Translations under genes and position numbers: made by a program
Origin: Dehalococcoidia bacterium
Lineage (GTDB): Bacteria; Chloroflexota; Dehalococcoidia; Bin125
DNA length: 64,000 nucleotides
Assembly (NCBI GenBank): GCA_022828105.1
Contig: JAJEJC010000007.1
Location: 330,885-394,884 of the forward strand
Direction of reading: 5' to 3'
Notes under the pieces: generated by a model
What the model was told of the DNA's origin: nothing
The model's database searches: none
The model's input: only the letters and a program-made list of their open reading frames with translations
Shown: piece after piece, positions 25,040 to 34,808 of the stretch
Position numbering within the stretch: the stretch's first letter is position 1
Layout of the letters: each line of letters starts with the position of its first letter

Positions 25040-25653
25040 GACTCGGACCTGCCCATGGAGAGCACTCGTTCGGTCCCCGAGGCGATCCGCTCAATGTTGT
25101 CCTTATGTCCGATCAGCACCAGCGCCCAGGTCCCTACCGCGAACACCGCATAGACGTCAGGGGCGCCGCCAAAGACCGCCAGCAGCGACATCCCAATCGC
25201 CGCCGATGTCGCCCCGGTCAAGGAGGCCAACGACATCACCCGCACCCGCACCAGGATCGGAATACCGGTGCCCAGGGCGAACAGCGCGCCCATCGGCATG
25301 ATTGCGAGCACGCCGCCCAGCGCCGTCGCCGCGCCTCGTCCACCGCGGAATCCCGCGAACAGCGGCAACTGGTGACCGACGACCGCCGCCAGTCCCGCGA
25401 CGACCTCTGCTGTCGGGCTATCCCAGACCGCCATGACGATCAGGATCGGCGCGGCTCCCTTGACCGCGTCAAGCGCCAGCACCGTGACCGACCAGCGCAG
25501 CCCCAGCGCGCGGAACGTATTGGTCGCGCCGGTGCGTCCGCTGCCCGAGGCGCGAATGTCCTCGCCGCCCCGCCACATGCCGATCCAGAGCCCGGTCGGG
25601 ATCGACCCGAGCAGATACCCGATCGCCCCGCCGACAATCCAGGCCTCAACCAC
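25036..25653 (-). CDS. plsY: Glycerol-3-phosphate acyltransferase PlsY
   Basis: PlsY moves an acyl group from acyl phosphate to glycerol-3-phosphate. The 205-aa integral membrane protein has the family motifs GYLLGSIPTGLWIG, GSGRTGATNTFRALG and HQLPLFAGFRGGRGAATALGG, and about five membrane helices. It overlaps gpsA (4 nt) and der (8 nt). Confidence 0.95.
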   Translation of the reverse strand: MVEAWIVGGAIGYLLGSIPTGLWIGMWRGGEDIRASGSGRTGATNTFRALGLRWSVTVLALDAVKGAAPILIVMAVWDSPTAEVVAGLAAVVGHQLPLFAGFRGGRGAATALGGVLAIMPMGALFALGTGIPILVRVRVMSLASLTGATSAAIGMSLLAVFGGAPDVYAVFAVGTWALVLIGHKDNIERIASGTERVLSMGRSES

Positions 25654-27055
25654 GGGCGCCGCCTCCGTTGCTCGACTCTTCGGAGTCCCTGCCTCGCAGC
25701 ACGCAGCGTAGTGGCGTGCCCTCGAAGCCGAAGGTGCGGCGGATGCGGCCCATCAGGTAACGCTCGTAGGAGAAGTGCACACCTTCGGGATAGTTGACGA
25801 AGAAGGTGAACGTAGGCGGATCCGAGCCGGTCTGAACGGCGTAGTAGAAGCGGATGCGCTTGCCTCGATGCGTGGACGGCGTTCGTTCCATCTGCGCCTG
25901 ACGCAGCATGGCGTTGAGCCGCGGCGTCGGCACTTGCATGCGGCGAGCCTCGGCGACATGCAGCGCCGCCGCGACGACGCTGTCGACCGCGTCGCCGGTC
26001 AGGGCCGAGATCCAGACGATCGGCGCCCAACTCGCAAATCTCGCCCGGCCGGCGAGCTGTCGCTCCCTGCTGTTCCTCAAACCGTCTTCCGCATCGACCA
26101 GATCGGACTTGTTCATCACGATCACGACGCCCGAGCCCTCATCCATCGCCATGCCGATCACATGCAGGTCCTGCGACGTCACCCCTTCGTGCGCGTCGAT
26201 CACTACGGCAGAGACATCCGCGCGGCGTACTGCAGCGCCCGCCCTGCGCACCGAGGCGCGCTCAATCCCGGGCGCGACCCGTCCTCGGCGGCGTATTCCC
26301 GCCGTATCGACCAGAGACACGCGTTCGCCGCCGAAGCTGAGCATCGTATCCACCGCATCCCGAGTCGTGCCGGGCACCTCAGAGACGATCATGCGCTCGT
26401 CGCGCAACAGCGCATTGACTAACGAGGACTTGCCCACGTTGGGCCGCCCGACGATCGCCAGCCGGCAGGCGACATCCTCGGTCTCCAACGGTTCGGCGAC
26501 CGCCAGGCTCTCGGTGACCCGATCGAGCAGGTCGTCGATCCAGCGGCCGTGATGGGCGGAAATGGCCACGGGTTCGCCCAGCCCAAGCGAGAAGAACTGC
26601 GCCGCCTCCGCGACCAGCAAGTCGTTATCCGCCTTGTTCGCGCAGACGGTCACCGGCTGTGAAACTTCGCGCAGCAGACGCGCCACATCCTCGTCGGCGG
26701 GCAGCGTGCCCGCTTGCGCATCAACGACCAGCACGATCGCATCAGCCTCGGACACCGCCTGCTGCACCTGTTCCGCCACGGAGTCCGCGAAAGGTCCGGT
26801 GAGCTGCTCGCCAAGCAGTCCGCCGGTGTCAATCACCGAGAAATGCTGTCCGCGCCACTCCGTCGTGGCGTAGTTTCGGTCTCGGGTCGTGCCCGGTTCT
26901 CCCCGCACGATCGCCTGGCGACGGCGCACGATCCGATTGAACAGTGTCGACTTGCCGACATTCGGGCGGCCCACGATCGCGACCGTGGGCAGCGCGTTGC
27001 CCGGCAGCGCGCGCACCTCGACCTGCGGCGGTTGGTTCTGGGAGTCCTCACTCAT
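25646..27055 (-). CDS. der: Ribosome biogenesis GTPase Der
   Basis: Der (EngA) is a double GTPase needed for 50S assembly. Two G domains are visible: the first with GRPNVGKSTLFNRIV, DTGGL and NKAD; the second with GRPNVGKSSLVNALL, DTAGIRRRG and NKSD. A KH-like C-terminal domain follows. I prefer the ATG at 27055, with GGAGG 6 nt upstream inside the cdaR end, over the track's 27088. The product is 469 aa. Confidence 0.95.
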   Translation of the reverse strand: MSEDSQNQPPQVEVRALPGNALPTVAIVGRPNVGKSTLFNRIVRRRQAIVRGEPGTTRDRNYATTEWRGQHFSVIDTGGLLGEQLTGPFADSVAEQVQQAVSEADAIVLVVDAQAGTLPADEDVARLLREVSQPVTVCANKADNDLLVAEAAQFFSLGLGEPVAISAHHGRWIDDLLDRVTESLAVAEPLETEDVACRLAIVGRPNVGKSSLVNALLRDERMIVSEVPGTTRDAVDTMLSFGGERVSLVDTAGIRRRGRVAPGIERASVRRAGAAVRRADVSAVVIDAHEGVTSQDLHVIGMAMDEGSGVVIVMNKSDLVDAEDGLRNSRERQLAGRARFASWAPIVWISALTGDAVDSVVAAALHVAEARRMQVPTPRLNAMLRQAQMERTPSTHRGKRIRFYYAVQTGSDPPTFTFFVNYPEGVHFSYERYLMGRIRRTFGFEGTPLRCVLRGRDSEESSNGGGARG

Positions 27056-28316
27056 CTTCGACCTCCGCCGACTCTTCATCACTGACACTGTCCGATGCCG
27101 TGTCGACTGGCTGGACTGATGAGACGGTAATCAAGATGCGATTCGGCGTGATGCTCAGCAACTCGATTCCGCTCGGCGGCAGCCATTCGAGTTCGATCAG
27201 GTGCCTGCCGGCGCCGATCTGCGACATGTCAATCTCCAGAGGGCCCAGCGGTCCTTCGAGTTCCGAAATCAAAGCGACCGGGCCGTGCAGCTTGACAAGG
27301 GCCGCGGGCGGATCGCGCGGTGCGGCATCGAGTCCAGTGTCAAGGCCGACCAATCGAATCGCAACTGGTAAATCGACGGTAGTCAAGACCGGCTCAACTG
27401 CAATCGTCACCTGAATCGCCGTCTCCGTCTCGCCCGCCGGTGCGACGCCGTCGGCGAAGACCAATCTCGCCCGCGTCGTCAGATCAGTGGTCCGACCGCC
27501 GATGTCAATCGGTTCCGTACTGACCTCGACTTCATCATCGAGCACGTTGCGCGAGACAAGTACCTCGACCGTCGTCGGCGTCGCGCTCACGGTGCGCATT
27601 CGATACCCCTCGGCCGGCGTGCCGATCACGTCGGGCAGGATCGACGCCGTCTTTCGGAACACTTCCTGCTCGATAGGCACGCGCACCTGGGCGAACCTCG
27701 GATTGATGACTACCTGTGACACTGAACCACCTGCGGCAGTCCGAGCCTCGAGCGTGACATCTCGCTCCACCGACGCCCTCGCGCCGCCCAAGTCGAGGCG
27801 TGCCACCACCGAGTCGACCGCCTCGACCTCGGTTGCGATCCCCGAGACCAGAGCCGTCACGGGCGTGACTTCGGGTGTGCCTACGCGGAAACCCAGCGGC
27901 GGCAGATTCGACGGCTCCACGACGACCGGCACTTCGCGTTCGACGCTCTGCTGCAAGATTACGACCACGGTCTCGGGCTGAACCGCGCGAACGCGCACAT
28001 CGCCCTCCAGGCGGTCGACGCGGACTGCCAGGCTGTGCTGTCCTGCAACTCGATTGCGCATCGAGACCGTGGCCAGGAAGTGCTCCGGACGCGCGGCTTC
28101 AACATCCGCCTCGCGACCGATCACGGACACGGTGACGGGCAATGGCTCGCTGGCAACGACGAGATCGGAGCCGAGGTCGCGGACCTCGACCGGCAGACTG
28201 AAGCCCAGGCGCGATTCGATCTCGCGATTCTCGGTGTCGGCGATCACGAACCACACGATCAACGCCAGCACGACCACCGAGACCAGCAGGCCCGCCTCTT
28301 GCGCCGCGCGTCGCAC
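27048..28316 (-). CDS. cdaR: YbbR-domain regulator of diadenylate cyclase
   Basis: The 422-aa protein has one N-terminal membrane helix (GLLVSVVVLALIVWFVIADTENRE). About four YbbR repeats follow, with the typical pattern of VPV...G.P..G and VTVSP.TV.V. YbbR/CdaR proteins bind and regulate the membrane diadenylate cyclase CdaA. The gene begins with GTG directly at the cdaA stop (TAAGTG), the usual cdaA-cdaR pairing. glmM, often third in this operon, is replaced by der. Confidence 0.88.
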   Translation of the reverse strand: MRRAAQEAGLLVSVVVLALIVWFVIADTENREIESRLGFSLPVEVRDLGSDLVVASEPLPVTVSVIGREADVEAARPEHFLATVSMRNRVAGQHSLAVRVDRLEGDVRVRAVQPETVVVILQQSVEREVPVVVEPSNLPPLGFRVGTPEVTPVTALVSGIATEVEAVDSVVARLDLGGARASVERDVTLEARTAAGGSVSQVVINPRFAQVRVPIEQEVFRKTASILPDVIGTPAEGYRMRTVSATPTTVEVLVSRNVLDDEVEVSTEPIDIGGRTTDLTTRARLVFADGVAPAGETETAIQVTIAVEPVLTTVDLPVAIRLVGLDTGLDAAPRDPPAALVKLHGPVALISELEGPLGPLEIDMSQIGAGRHLIELEWLPPSGIELLSITPNRILITVSSVQPVDTASDSVSDEESAEVEDE

Positions 28317-29225
28317 TTAGGGCCCCGATGCATCTCCGCCGGCGGTCGACGGAGTGCCGCTGTGTCGACCCCACACTCGGTCTAGCCAGCGTGTGCCCAA
28401 CCGATCGCCCCAGCGCCGCGAGTGCAACTGTCGCGCCAGCGCCACTTCCAACTCGGTTGCCGTCAACGGCGCCGAGAGCACCCCGCCAACCGCAAGCGAG
28501 ACCCGCCCACTCTCCTCCGAGACTACCACTGCCACGGCGTCCGTTTCCTCAGTGACGGTCAACGCGGCGCGGTGCCGCGTGCCGAGATGCGCTCCCGCGT
28601 GGCCGTTGCCCTGGCCGCGCACGCTGTACTCGCCTGCCGGCGTCGGGATGATTACTGCAGCAGCGACGACCTCCGACGGCCGCAGCAGTACTGCGCCGTC
28701 GTGTAGCGGCGAACCGCGCCAGAAGATGCTCTCGAGTAGCTCAAGTGTCGGTTCCGCGCCCAGCCGGACGCCGGCGTCGGCCAGCTCTTCGAGGCCGGTG
28801 TCTCGCTCAAACACGAACAGCCCGCCGACCCGCTGTTGCGAGAGCTGATGCACCACCGCCACGACGATCGGGATCGACGCCCGATACGGCTGTCTCCTGC
28901 TGCCCCAGTGCTTCAGACCTCCCGCGCGGCCGACGTGCTCGAAGGCCCGCCGGAACTCCGGCTGAAACACCAGCAGCACGACGATCAACAACACCGCCAG
29001 CGCGTTCTCAACGATCCAGTCGAGGACAATCGACTCGGTCAAGCGGCCGATTACGAGGATTGCGAGCACGACGAGCACCATCCCGCGGATCACGGACATC
29101 GCCGTCGTTCCGCGCAGCAGTCGTAAGCCGGCGTAGAAGAACACGGCGATGACCGTGATCTCCAGCGCGCTCGTCCAGCCAAAGTCGCTAAACGTCACCT
29201 GGATGTCGTTGACCAGTTCAGTCAC
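28317..29225 (-). CDS. cdaA: Diadenylate cyclase CdaA (c-di-AMP synthase)
   Basis: CdaA makes cyclic di-AMP from two ATP. The 302-aa protein has three N-terminal membrane helices, then a DAC domain with LHDGAVLL (DGA motif) and LGTRHRAALTVTEETDAVAVVVSEESG (RHR motif and following strand). The C-terminal about 40 residues (RRWGDRLGTRWLDRVWGRHSG) are an extra basic tail. Cyclic di-AMP controls potassium and osmotic balance and wall homeostasis in many Gram-positive-type lineages. Confidence 0.94.
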   Translation of the reverse strand: MTELVNDIQVTFSDFGWTSALEITVIAVFFYAGLRLLRGTTAMSVIRGMVLVVLAILVIGRLTESIVLDWIVENALAVLLIVVLLVFQPEFRRAFEHVGRAGGLKHWGSRRQPYRASIPIVVAVVHQLSQQRVGGLFVFERDTGLEELADAGVRLGAEPTLELLESIFWRGSPLHDGAVLLRPSEVVAAAVIIPTPAGEYSVRGQGNGHAGAHLGTRHRAALTVTEETDAVAVVVSEESGRVSLAVGGVLSAPLTATELEVALARQLHSRRWGDRLGTRWLDRVWGRHSGTPSTAGGDASGP

Positions 29226-29307
29226 GACAATCGCCTCGGATCCCTAGCCAGCTTGCTGCCCCAATGCGCCGGTCGTCATGCTAGGCGACCGACCATCTGG
29301 ACGCCGT

Positions 29308-30219
29308 TCAGCCGAACAGCCAGGCCATCAGCGCCTGTTGGGCATGCAAACGATTCTCTGCCTGATCGAGCACGATCGACTGCGGTCCGTCCAGCACCTC
29401 GTCGCTGATCTCCTCGCCGCGATGCGCGGGCAGACAGTGCATGACTCCGGCATCAGGCGAAGCCTTGGCGACGAGATTGACATCGACCTGGTAGCCCACA
29501 AACGCTTCATGCCGTTGCTTCGTTTCGAGTTCCTGCCCCATCGAGGTCCAGGTATCCGTGTACACCACATCGGCCCCGAAGACCGCCTCCTCCGGATCGG
29601 ACATTGTCGACACGCTGCCGCCCGACTCCCGCGCCCTCAGTGCCGCATCCTCGACACTGGACGCGTCGAGTTCGTACCCCGCCGGCGACGCGAGTCGAAC
29701 GTGCATCCCCTCGCCGGCTGCGGCGGCCGCAAGCGAACGGGCAACATTGTTGCCGTCGCCGACGTAGGCAAGGCAGCGACCGCTCGTGCCCCCGTGCTCT
29801 CGGATCGTCAACACATCGGCAAGCGCCTGGCAGGGATGTTCCCAATCGCTGAGGGCGTTGATCACCGGCACTCCGGACGATGCCGCGAGTCGCTCAAGAA
29901 CGGTCTGATCGAATGTCCGGCAAACGATCAGATCGCAGTAACGTCCCGCCACACTACCGACATCTTCCGGCGACTCGCGTTCGCCGATGCCCACTTCCGG
30001 CGGGGAGAGATACAGCGGCCGACCGCCCAGGTTGCTGACCGCCAGCTCGAACGAGACTCGGGTACGCAACGACGGCTTCTGGAAGATCAACAGCGCCGTC
30101 TTGCCGGCGAGCTCCGAGCCGCGCGGGCCGCTGCGACGCTTCGACTCAAGCGCCAGGTCCAGGACCGCGCCAATCTCCGACGCCGACAGGTCGCCAATGC
30201 TCAAGACCGATCGAGTCAT
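29308..30219 (-). CDS. argF: Ornithine carbamoyltransferase
   Basis: The enzyme forms citrulline from ornithine and carbamoyl phosphate in arginine synthesis. With the ATG at 30219 the protein is 303 aa, a normal length; the longer track ORF adds an unlikely leader. Motifs are [13 protein letters not shown] (carbamoyl-phosphate site), [12 protein letters not shown], and [18 protein letters not shown] with the catalytic Cys. It is an isolated arg gene with no other arginine genes nearby. Confidence 0.94.
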   Translation of the reverse strand: MTRSVLSIGDLSASEIGAVLDLALESKRRSGPRGSELAGKTALLIFQKPSLRTRVSFELAVSNLGGRPLYLSPPEVGIGERESPEDVGSVAGRYCDLIVCRTFDQTVLERLAASSGVPVINALSDWEHPCQALADVLTIREHGGTSGRCLAYVGDGNNVARSLAAAAAGEGMHVRLASPAGYELDASSVEDAALRARESGGSVSTMSDPEEAVFGADVVYTDTWTSMGQELETKQRHEAFVGYQVDVNLVAKASPDAGVMHCLPAHRGEEISDEVLDGPQSIVLDQAENRLHAQQALMAWLFG

Positions 30220-30339
30220 CGCTCTCGCACCCTTCAGGTTCCACGGTAGCGCCAGCCAATTCCGCGTGTTGTACGTTCTTCGTTTAATGTCGGCGTGTTC
30301 GTCGCGTGTCACGCCGGTGCAAGGGACGACCTATACACC

Positions 30340-30768
30340 ATGAGCATCTGGTCACAGATCCGTCCGCCGGCGCAGACGACGGCGCACCGCCGTTCATGGC
30401 TGTTCGGGCGTACCAATCCGCGGGTGGCCGCGCTCGCGAGTCTGCCAATCGTTGCGGCAGGGCTGTGTCTCGTGATTGGATTGGCACAGCTTGCGTCCGC
30501 GCTGTCTGACCCTGCACAATCGGCCGTCATCCAGTCGGCCGCGATGCCGACCGCCGCCAACGAATCGAAGATCGACATCAACACGGCTACAGCAGCTGAG
30601 CTGGCAACGCTGCCAGGCGTTGGCGAGCGTCGGGCGCAGGCCATCATCGAGCTGCGCGAGCAGCGGCCCTTCGCATCGCTTGCCGACCTCGTGCATCGCG
30701 GCGTGCTCAAGACCAATGAACTCCCAGCGCTCGCACCGCTGATCGCGGCCTATGTTCGCGCCGACTAG
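30340..30768 (+). CDS. comEA: ComEA-like competence DNA-binding protein
   Basis: The 142-aa protein has one N-terminal membrane anchor (VAALASLPIVAAGLCLVIGLAQLA) and a C-terminal double helix-hairpin-helix: IDINTATAAELATLPGVGERRAQAIIELRE. ComEA binds incoming double-stranded DNA outside the membrane. The ATG at 30340 is preferred over the track's 30295 (AAGGGA upstream). It lacks the SLBB-like domain of longer ComEA proteins. It overlaps comEC by 17 nt. Confidence 0.9.
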   Translation: MSIWSQIRPPAQTTAHRRSWLFGRTNPRVAALASLPIVAAGLCLVIGLAQLASALSDPAQSAVIQSAAMPTAANESKIDINTATAAELATLPGVGERRAQAIIELREQRPFASLADLVHRGVLKTNELPALAPLIAAYVRAD

Positions 30769-33274
30769 ACGGCTGGCCGCATTTGCCGAGCTGCGGCCGA
30801 TCTATCTCCCGCCGCTGCTGCTCTGGACGATCAGCTTCGTTGCAGGCGTCTCGCTCTCGCTCTCGATGGCAGGCGTGTGGATTGTCGCGCTGGCCGTGCT
30901 GGGCGCAACTGCGCTCTCGTTCGCCGTTGGCTTCGCCGGGAACGCCACGCCGCGCAACCGCGCGCTCCAGGCAGTGCTGATCCTGTTCGCGCCGACACTG
31001 CTGGCCCTGGGATTCTGGCGCGCCGAATCGACCAAGTTCGAACCTGACAGTCTCGCCCTTGCCGACCTCAACGGGCAGATCGTGCGCATCGACGGCACCA
31101 TCATCGAGGATCCGCAGTTCAATACTGGCGGAGTCCGATTTCTGGTGGCGGCGCAGCAGATCACACTCGGAGACCAGCGCCGCACGCTGGACGAGCAAGT
31201 ACTCCTCCACGCGACGGAACCGTTGAGTCTCGCGATCGGCGATCGGATCAGCGCTCGCGCGGTGTTGTCCCCCACGGCACTTGCGGCTGACGACTATCTC
31301 ATCTGGCTCGCCAACCGGCGCATCGCCGCCTCGGGACTGACGACGCCAAGCGGCGTTTCGGTTCAGGCGACTGGCCGGCTTCCTTGGTGGCAGCGCGTGG
31401 CCGCGGACGCCCGTGCGACACTCAACGATCGTTTGCGCGACGCGTTGCCACCGCCGCTCTCCGCCATCGCGCAGGGCATGGTCACGGGACGGCGCGACGC
31501 CCTCGACTCCGATCTGCGCGCGACGCTGAACGACACCTCGCTCTCCCACCTGATTGTGATCTCGGGCAGCAATCTCACGTTGCTCACGACGATCCTGATG
31601 TCGGCGTTCGCCTGGCTGGTGGGGCGTCGTCCTGCGGCGGCGCTGGCGATCGTTGCTGCGCTCGCCTACGGCACGCTGGTCGGACCGGACCCGCCCGTCC
31701 AACGAGCCATGTGGATGGCGATCGTCTTCGCCGCTTCGCACATGCTCGGCCGTGGCGCGTCCGCGCTCTATGCCGTGACCGCTACCGCCGGACTGATGAT
31801 TGCCCTCGAGCCGTACATCCTGCTCGATATCTCCTTCCAGCTCACGCTCGCCGGAACCCTGGGCATTGTCATCCTGATGCCGTCGCTGTCACACGACTTC
31901 CTCAGCGGGCAACGTGGGATTGTCGGATCGATTCGAGACGCGGCGCTCGTCACATTGGTCGCCAGCCTTGCCACGATGCCGCTGATCATCCTCCACTTCG
32001 AGCGCGCGGCACTGATTGGCATTCCCGCAAATCTGCTCGCCGCGCCAGTCTTTGCCTGGATGCTGCTCGGCTCGGTCGCCACGGCGGTTGTCGGACTGAT
32101 CTCCGAGTCCGTGGCGTCGATCATCGCCTGGCCGCTGGCCTGGCTCCCGCTGCGCTGGCTCGTGATTGTCGCCGAGCGGCTGGCGCAGCTTCCCGGCGCC
32201 GGCGTTCCGGTGATCGGCTTCAGCCATGTCCATTTGCTGCTGATCTACGCCGCAATCCTGACTGCTGCATTCAGGCCCCACCGCAATCGCGTCCGCCGCT
32301 GGTATCGAGTGCCGTTGGCCAGCAGTCGAGCTCGTCCCAACCCTCTGCACGGGATCGGGCTCGACCTGTTACCCGACCTCCGTACCCACCTGTCGCGGGC
32401 GGCGTGGACCGGGATTGTCGCTGCCGCAGGTGCCGCGATCTGGATGTCTGCCTGTTCGTCCCCGTCGGACCAGTTGCGCGTCCACTTCCTCGATGTGGGC
32501 CAGGGCGACGCTGCGCTGATCATGACGCCCGAAGGGCGCAGCATCTTGATCGACGCCGGGGACCAATCCGACGCCATCCGCTCCTCGCTGCGCCGACACC
32601 TGCCCGCCAACACCCACACAATCGACTTGCTGATTATCACCCATCCGCAGTCAGATCACGGAGAGGCGCTCTGGGCGATTGTCGACTTCTATGACATCGA
32701 GCGCGCGCTCGTGAATCAGTACTTCGACTCCACGGCGTTTGGACGTCAAGTCCTGGACCTGCTGCGCCGGCAGGGCACGGATATCGAGATCATCCGCGCC
32801 GGACAGCGCATCGCATTCGCCGGCGAGCCCGATCTTGCCCTCGACGTTCTCTGGCCGCCGCGTCACCGCCTGCCCGAACACTACGTCGCCGATCCGAACT
32901 CGACGTCCATCGTGGTCCGCGCTCGCTATCTGGACGCCGCCTTCCTGTTCGCCGGCGACCTGAACGCCGAACAGGAATTGGATCTCGTCCGTCAATCATG
33001 TCCCGGCGCGGCAGAATCCTGCGATCTCCGCGCCGATGTGCTCAAAGTCGCCCACCAGGGCAGCCGCTACTCGTCGACTTCGCTATTCCTGGAGTCGGTG
33101 CGGCCCAGCATCGGCATCCTCAGCGCAGGCGAGCACAATCCGCACGGACATCCACACGAGTCCGTCCTGCGCAATCTGCAGCGGGTTGGCTCGACCGCCT
33201 ATCTGACCTCCGAGCGCGGAGATATCAGCGTGAGCAGCGACGGACAGCGCATCAGCATTAGCACGGAGCGCTGA
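30752..33274 (+). CDS. comEC: ComEC/Rec2 DNA internalization channel
   Basis: This 840-aa multi-pass membrane protein carries single-stranded DNA into the cell during natural transformation. The order is: N-terminal membrane helices with a DUF4131-type OB region (about residues 1-190), the Competence domain (LNDTSLSHLIVISGSNLTLL), and a C-terminal metallo-beta-lactamase-like nuclease domain from about residue 575 (VHFLDVGQGDAALIM, then ITHPQSDHGEAL and VLKVAHQGSRYS). All three parts are intact. With comEA upstream it forms a competence operon. Confidence 0.94.
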   Translation: MFAPTRRLAAFAELRPIYLPPLLLWTISFVAGVSLSLSMAGVWIVALAVLGATALSFAVGFAGNATPRNRALQAVLILFAPTLLALGFWRAESTKFEPDSLALADLNGQIVRIDGTIIEDPQFNTGGVRFLVAAQQITLGDQRRTLDEQVLLHATEPLSLAIGDRISARAVLSPTALAADDYLIWLANRRIAASGLTTPSGVSVQATGRLPWWQRVAADARATLNDRLRDALPPPLSAIAQGMVTGRRDALDSDLRATLNDTSLSHLIVISGSNLTLLTTILMSAFAWLVGRRPAAALAIVAALAYGTLVGPDPPVQRAMWMAIVFAASHMLGRGASALYAVTATAGLMIALEPYILLDISFQLTLAGTLGIVILMPSLSHDFLSGQRGIVGSIRDAALVTLVASLATMPLIILHFERAALIGIPANLLAAPVFAWMLLGSVATAVVGLISESVASIIAWPLAWLPLRWLVIVAERLAQLPGAGVPVIGFSHVHLLLIYAAILTAAFRPHRNRVRRWYRVPLASSRARPNPLHGIGLDLLPDLRTHLSRAAWTGIVAAAGAAIWMSACSSPSDQLRVHFLDVGQGDAALIMTPEGRSILIDAGDQSDAIRSSLRRHLPANTHTIDLLIITHPQSDHGEALWAIVDFYDIERALVNQYFDSTAFGRQVLDLLRRQGTDIEIIRAGQRIAFAGEPDLALDVLWPPRHRLPEHYVADPNSTSIVVRARYLDAAFLFAGDLNAEQELDLVRQSCPGAAESCDLRADVLKVAHQGSRYSSTSLFLESVRPSIGILSAGEHNPHGHPHESVLRNLQRVGSTAYLTSERGDISVSSDGQRISISTER

Positions 33275-33317
33275 GGCTTCGATATCGTCAGTGCAGCGGC
33301 CCCTCGGGCGGCTGCTC

Positions 33318-33404
33318 GCCGGGATGGCGAAACTGGCAGACGCGGCGGACTTAAAATCCGCTGGCCTTCGGGCCGTGTGGGTTCGAACCCCGCTCCCGGT
33401 ACCA
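33318..33404 (+). tRNA. tRNA-Leu (anticodon UAA)
   Basis: A class II tRNA with encoded CCA. The acceptor GCCGGGA pairs with TCCCGGT, the anticodon stem GCGGA/TCCGC holds the loop CTTAAAA (anticodon TAA), and the variable arm GGCC-TTC-GGGCC is long. The T-loop is GGTTCGAACCCC. It lies 43 bp after comEC. Confidence 0.95.
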
Positions 33405-33485
33405 CCTCTCCTCCTCGTTCGGCAAAGCACTAGACTGCCCAGCGCAGCGGCGTAACTGTGCGTCGCGCCCAGAAAGGACGCTCGA

Positions 33486-34571
33486 ATGAAAGCCGCCGTC
33501 TTCCACGGCCCCAACCAGGATCTGACTATCGAAGACGTTGACGTCTCCAAGCCCGGCCCGCGCGAAGTGCTGGTCAAGACGGCCGCATCGGGCGTCTGCC
33601 ACTCCGATCTTCACTTCGTCGAAGGTCTCTATCCCTTCCAGGCCCCCGGCATCCTCGGACACGAGGCGGCTGGTGTGGTCGAAGAGGTCGGAGAGCTGGT
33701 CCAGCAGTTCAAGGCCGGCGACCACGTGATCATGTGCCTCTCCGTGTTCTGCGGCAACTGCTCCTACTGCCTCAGCGGCCGGCCCAACCTCTGCCGCAGC
33801 CCCGAGACCCAGCGCCGCCCCGATGAGGACCCGCGCCTCTCCTGGAACGGAAACCCCGTCGCCCAGTTCGCCAATCTCTCGACCTATGCCGAGTTCACGC
33901 TGGTTCATGAGAACGCGCTCGTCTACGTCGACGACGAGATGCCGCTGGACAAGGCCGCGCTGATCGGCTGCGGCGTGATGACCGGCGCAGGCGCCGCAAT
34001 GAACACCGCCAAGGTGCACCACGGCAGCACTGTCGCCGTGTTCGGCGCAGGCGGCGTTGGACTATCCGCGATCCAGGGCGCGCGCATCGCCGGCGCGAAG
34101 CAGATCATCGCCGTCGACCTGCACGAGCACAAGCTGGCCCTGGCCCGCGAACTCGGCGCGACGCACTCGATCGACGCTTCCAGCGGTGACCCCGTCGCGC
34201 AGATCCGCGACATGACCGAGGGCGAAGGCGTCGACTTCAGCTTCGAGGCGATTGGCCTCAAGAGCGTCGCCGAGCAGTGCTTCGCCGCGATCAAGCGCGG
34301 CGGCGTCGCCACGATCATCGGAATGGTCCCGCTCGGACAGACGCTGGAGATTCCCGCGCACGAACTGCTCTCGGAGAAGGTTCTGCAGGGCTCGAGCATG
34401 GGCAGCAACCGCTTCCGCACCGACATGCCCAACCTGGTGGAGTACTACCGCCAGGGCCGACTGATGCTCGACGAGATGGTCACCCAAACAGCGCCGCTGG
34501 AGGACATCAATGAAGCCTTCCGCGCCATGAAGGCCGGAGAGGTCGCCCGAACCGTCCTGACCAGCTTCTAG
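33486..34571 (+). CDS. Zinc-dependent alcohol dehydrogenase (class III-like)
   Basis: A medium-chain dehydrogenase of 361 aa. Catalytic zinc ligands are Cys38 (GVCHSD), His59-Glu60 (GHEAAG) and the later Cys in IGCGVMTGAGA. The structural zinc loop has Cys89, 92, 95 and 103. The NAD-binding motif FGAGGVGLS is at about 186-195, with an acidic residue (IAVDLHEHK) for NAD. It oxidizes an alcohol or S-hydroxymethyl thiol; the exact substrate is not visible. Its start follows an AGAAAGGACG ribosome site. Confidence 0.88.
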   Translation: MKAAVFHGPNQDLTIEDVDVSKPGPREVLVKTAASGVCHSDLHFVEGLYPFQAPGILGHEAAGVVEEVGELVQQFKAGDHVIMCLSVFCGNCSYCLSGRPNLCRSPETQRRPDEDPRLSWNGNPVAQFANLSTYAEFTLVHENALVYVDDEMPLDKAALIGCGVMTGAGAAMNTAKVHHGSTVAVFGAGGVGLSAIQGARIAGAKQIIAVDLHEHKLALARELGATHSIDASSGDPVAQIRDMTEGEGVDFSFEAIGLKSVAEQCFAAIKRGGVATIIGMVPLGQTLEIPAHELLSEKVLQGSSMGSNRFRTDMPNLVEYYRQGRLMLDEMVTQTAPLEDINEAFRAMKAGEVARTVLTSF

Positions 34572-34576
34572 CCCGC

Positions 34577-34676
34577 TCCCCATCTCCCCCCGCTGCGCGG
34601 GGGGAGACGCGGCCTTTCTCTTTTCTCCCCCCGTCCGGCGGGGGGAGACGTCACAGCGTGACAGTGGGGGGCTCCC
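34577..34676 (+). repeat. Palindromic repeat element, copy B
   Basis: A 100-bp copy between the alcohol dehydrogenase and tRNA-Ser. It has two C-rich/G-rich hairpins (34583-34607, 11-bp stem; 34624-34648, 9-10-bp stem), then a GTCAC-AGC-GTGAC hairpin and GTGGGGGGCTCCC. The module order and ends match copy A inside tatD. Confidence 0.9.
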
Positions 34677-34711
34677 TCGAGCCCAGTGCTCACCTGTACG
34701 CTGAACCCCGC

Positions 34712-34801
34712 GGAGGGGTGGCCGAGCGGACGAAGGCGGCGGTCTTGAAAACCGTTAGGCGTGCAAGCGTCTCGGGGGTTCGAATCCCTCCCCCTCCGCC
34801 A
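34712..34801 (+). tRNA. tRNA-Ser (anticodon UGA)
   Basis: A class II tRNA with encoded CCA. The acceptor GGAGGGG pairs with CCCCTCC, the discriminator is G as expected for Ser, and the anticodon loop is CTTGAAA (anticodon TGA). It has a long variable arm and a T-loop GGGGTTCGAATCCC. Confidence 0.95.
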
Positions 34802-34808
34802 GCGCGAC

